DNA of 49,453 nt from Candidatus Kuenenia hertensis. GTDB lineage: Bacteria > Planctomycetota > Brocadiia > Brocadiales > Brocadiaceae. Under the pieces are notes generated by a model that was given only the letters and a program-made list of their open reading frames with translations, searched no databases and had not been told where the DNA came from. A program made the translations under genes and the position numbers. The stretch is from contig SOET01000033.1 of NCBI GenBank assembly GCA_021646465.1, positions 1 to 49,453 on the forward strand, given 5' to 3'. Of the stretch, positions 47,493 to 49,453 are shown piece after piece. How positions within the stretch are numbered: position 1 is the stretch's first letter; each line of letters opens with the position of its first letter.

Positions 47493-49031
47493 ATGAAAAT
47501 TTCTATCTCTTATCCACCCATTGAATCTAACAAAGGCATCCCCCTGCTTGCCCAAAACCGGCAATTTCAGTGGTTCAACAACCCTACCTATATTTATCCC
47601 ATGATCCCCGCCTACGCAGCTACCATGCTGAAACAAAATGGCTTTGAAGTAGTCTGGGATGACGCCATAGCAGAAGAACTCTCTTACAATCAATGGCTCG
47701 ATAGGCTAAAAAGAGAAAAACCAGATGTTATCGCCATCGAAACCAAAACCCCGGTGGTTAAACGCCACTGGCAAATCATCAACGAACTTAAAAAACTGGC
47801 AACTGATAACTGGCAACTGGCAACTGTATTAATGGGTGACCATGTCACCGCCCTGCCCGAAGAATCCATGAAAAATTGCCAGGTCGATTTCGTCATTACA
47901 GGCGGCGACTACGACTTCCTCCTTTTTGACCTCTGCAAATATCTTAAAAATCTCCAGCCTTCCGCCTCAAACCTCTATCATCCAACCTCCAGCCTCCAAC
48001 CTGAATTATCCCCTGGCATCTGGTACCGTGATAACGGCCAAATCAAAAATACAGGAACGCATGAATTAAATCATGATCTCAATAGTCTCCCGCTTATTGA
48101 TAGGGAGTTGACAAAATGGCGTCAATATAGCGTCAAAAACGGCAATTTTAAACGAACTCCGGGAACTTATACCATGGCAGGCAGGGACTGCTGGTGGGGG
48201 AAATGCACATTCTGTTCGTGGACTACGATGTATCCCGGAAAGAATTTCAGGGCTGTCTCACCAGAACGACTCCTTGATGAAATTGGTATCCTGATCAAGA
48301 AATATGGAGTAAGAGAGGTTTTTGATGACAGCGGCTCCTTTCCAAAAGGTCAATGGCTTGAGTCATTCTGTAAAGGAATGATAGATAGAGGCTATAATAA
48401 AAAAATCTATATGGGTTGTAATATGAGGATAAATGCCCTTAGCCAGGAGGAATACCATCTCATGGCAAAGGCCGGTTTTCGTTTCATTTTATTCGGCCTC
48501 GAATCCGTTAATCAAAATACCCTGGACAGGCTAAATAAATCGCTTAAGGTTGAGCAAATTACGCGAGGTTTTCAGATGGCAAAGAAAACGGGGCTTGAAC
48601 CACATGTTACTACTATGGTAGGGTATCCGTGGGAGAGCAAAAAAGATGCAGAAGAAACCATTTGTTTTGCGAAAGAGATGTTCAGGAAAGGGTACGTTGA
48701 CACTTTACAGGCAACTATTGTTGTTCCGTATCCGGGAACACCCATGTTTGAAGAGGCAAAAAAGAATGGATGGCTCCATACAGAGGATTGGGATAGGTAC
48801 GATATGCGTGAATCAGTATGGAAAAGTCCTGTTACGAGTGAAGATGTTAAAATACTTACTCAGGGGCTTTACAAAGCAGCCCTTAGTCCACAGTTCATTA
48901 TGCGAAAACTCTTTTCAATAAGGAATATAGACGACATACGTTTTTTGTGGATGGCGGGAAGAAAACTCATGGGGCACCTTGTAGATTTTAATCCGCGGAT
49001 TACGCGGATTAACGCAAATGAGAAAAAATGA
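47493..49031 (+). CDS. B12-binding-domain radical SAM enzyme with CX4CX2C motif
   Basis: A 512-residue enzyme (ATG at 47493; the frame runs back to a TTG at 47478). An N-terminal cobalamin-binding-like Rossmann domain (MLKQNGFEVVWDDAIAEELS, VLMGDHVTALPEESM, DFVITGGDYDFLLFDL) is followed by a radical SAM barrel. The cluster motif, DCWWGKCTFC, has Cys at 233, 238 and 241, i.e. CX4CX2C instead of CX3CX2C. Later KAGFRFILFGLESVNQNTLD and TTMVGYPWESKKDAEETI agree with BchE/HpnJ-like class B enzymes. Heptanucleotide arrays at 47794 and 47954 code for loops in the B12 domain and linker. The last residues (FNPRITRINANEKK) come from a repeat tract. Substrate unknown, possibly a lipid or glycan group. 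Confidence 0.88.
   Translation: MKISISYPPIESNKGIPLLAQNRQFQWFNNPTYIYPMIPAYAATMLKQNGFEVVWDDAIAEELSYNQWLDRLKREKPDVIAIETKTPVVKRHWQIINELKKLATDNWQLATVLMGDHVTALPEESMKNCQVDFVITGGDYDFLLFDLCKYLKNLQPSASNLYHPTSSLQPELSPGIWYRDNGQIKNTGTHELNHDLNSLPLIDRELTKWRQYSVKNGNFKRTPGTYTMAGRDCWWGKCTFCSWTTMYPGKNFRAVSPERLLDEIGILIKKYGVREVFDDSGSFPKGQWLESFCKGMIDRGYNKKIYMGCNMRINALSQEEYHLMAKAGFRFILFGLESVNQNTLDRLNKSLKVEQITRGFQMAKKTGLEPHVTTMVGYPWESKKDAEETICFAKEMFRKGYVDTLQATIVVPYPGTPMFEEAKKNGWLHTEDWDRYDMRESVWKSPVTSEDVKILTQGLYKAALSPQFIMRKLFSIRNIDDIRFLWMAGRKLMGHLVDFNPRITRINANEKK
47794..47828. repeat. Heptanucleotide array inside the radical SAM gene (AACTGGC unit, 5 units)
   Basis: AACTGGC, AACTGAT, AACTGGC, AACTGGC, AACTGTA: five 7-base units. 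Codes for KLATDNWQLATV at the spot where relatives have a short helix-strand turn before the GDH motif. Confidence 0.85.
47954..48002. repeat. Second heptanucleotide array in the radical SAM gene (CCARCCT unit, 7 units)
   Basis: Seven 7-base units related to CCAACCT (CCAGCCT, TCCGCCT, CAAACCT, CTATCAT, CCAACCT, CCAGCCT, CCAACCT), 49 bases. Codes for LQPSASNLYHPTSSLQP, a linker between the B12-binding and radical SAM domains. Confidence 0.82.
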
Positions 49032-49453
49032 TATCAGGTGTAATAAGGTATTTATACAATGCACCGGAAATACAGGTGGAACGGGTAATAGACACTATAA
49101 AAGAGATATCGGAGGAAGGAGGTAAATTAAGCATGACAATAGCAGCTAAGTTAATAGAAAAGGGTAGATTAGAGGGCGAGAAGAAAGGCAGGATAGAAGG
49201 GTTAAAAGAGGCGATAGGGATAGGCTTAGAGTTAAAATATGGAGTTACAGGTTTAAAACTCTTAGAAAAGATGAGTAACATAACATCTATGGAGAAATTA
49301 GAAGCAATAAAAGAGGCGGTGAGGATATCAAAAAATATACAAGAGATAGATAAGGTTATTGTAGCGGTAAAGGATTTGAGCCTAAAGTGTGTTAGGAAGC
49401 AGTATTGTCCGGATAAGTATTTGCGTAGTCATAATTTTTTGTATGTTCTTTGA
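49028..49453 (+). pseudogene. C-terminal remnant of an Rpn-family PD-(D/E)XK nuclease/transposase
   Basis: A 141-residue open frame that starts inside the radical SAM stop (ATGA overlap) and ends exactly at the window end. ISEEGGKLSMTIAAKLIEKG then RLEGEKKGRIEGLKEAIGIG is the well-known C-terminal tail of Rpn (PDDEXK_2, recombination-promoting nuclease or putative transposase) proteins. The catalytic N-terminal nuclease domain (~200 residues) is missing. It may be transcribed but cannot be an active nuclease. Its 5' junction coincides with the CGGATTACGCGGATTAACG repeat tract that forms the end of the radical SAM gene, suggesting recombination at that repeat. Confidence 0.8.

Noticed and set aside
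47794-48002. Possible CRISPR-like repeats
   Set aside because: The units are 7 bp with no spacers and are inside a coding sequence. Not a CRISPR array.

Overview
The window reads as chromosomal DNA of an AT-rich (about 40% GC by eye) anaerobic Gram-negative bacterium. The best guess is a planctomycete of the anammox order Brocadiales (Kuenenia/Brocadia/Jettenia-like). This is an inference from three things: a 14-haem lipoprotein cytochrome next to an outer-membrane barrel, GxxExxY, DUF433 and Rpn-type accessory genes, and many dispersed repeats and decayed genes. No rRNA, tRNA or CRISPR array was seen.

Layout. 0-3 kb: a decayed AAA-ATPase gene, a HEPN/MNT toxin-antitoxin pair whose HEPN gene has a frameshifted 5' end, then thyX and a corrinoid adenosyltransferase gene. 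3-5.5 kb: a hairpin-rich spacer and a three-gene operon (radical SAM enzyme, secreted protein, Lys-rich protein). 5.7-8 kb: a hybrid histidine kinase. 8.4-12.9 kb: lipA, nth, an aquaporin gene, pssA and an MBL hydrolase gene. 13.1-15.7 kb: an outer-membrane barrel gene followed closely by a 14-haem lipoprotein cytochrome gene, a plausible trans-envelope electron conduit. 15.7-19.4 kb: a DinB gene and a TetR gene sharing one operator sequence, a DUF433 gene with a premature stop, a membrane-anchored unknown and a ParE/antitoxin pair. 19.4-24.8 kb: RNase R, a YhaM-like exonuclease, adenosylhomocysteinase and a MoaD/ThiS-like carrier.

24.8-47 kb is a surface-glycan locus. On the minus strand it has an O-antigen-ligase/TPR protein, a WecA/MraY-like initiating transferase, two GT2 and two GT4 glycosyltransferases, a Wzx flippase, a DUF2079 membrane protein, a small membrane protein and a 1573-residue unknown anchored at both ends. 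On the plus strand it has a polyprenyl-phosphate-type GT2, a second flippase and a third GT2. Together they could start, extend, flip and polymerise or ligate a lipid-linked glycan. The end of the window has a GxxExxY gene, a B12-binding radical SAM enzyme with unusual cysteine spacing, and the C-terminal remnant of an Rpn-family nuclease.

Repeats are the most striking feature. (i) A ~130-bp MITE-like element has 13-14-bp terminal inverted repeats; two of its three copies have perfect 8-bp target duplications. (ii) Short tandem heptanucleotide arrays of different sequence sit in a spacer and inside three coding regions, apparently in protein linkers. (iii) A ~110-bp repeat ends in a hairpin whose arms differ between copies but still pair. 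(iv) Dispersed CAGATT/ATCTGCG tracts supply the start or end of coding sequences. Single-base frameshifts, a premature stop and truncated gene remnants also point to continuing decay of accessory genes.
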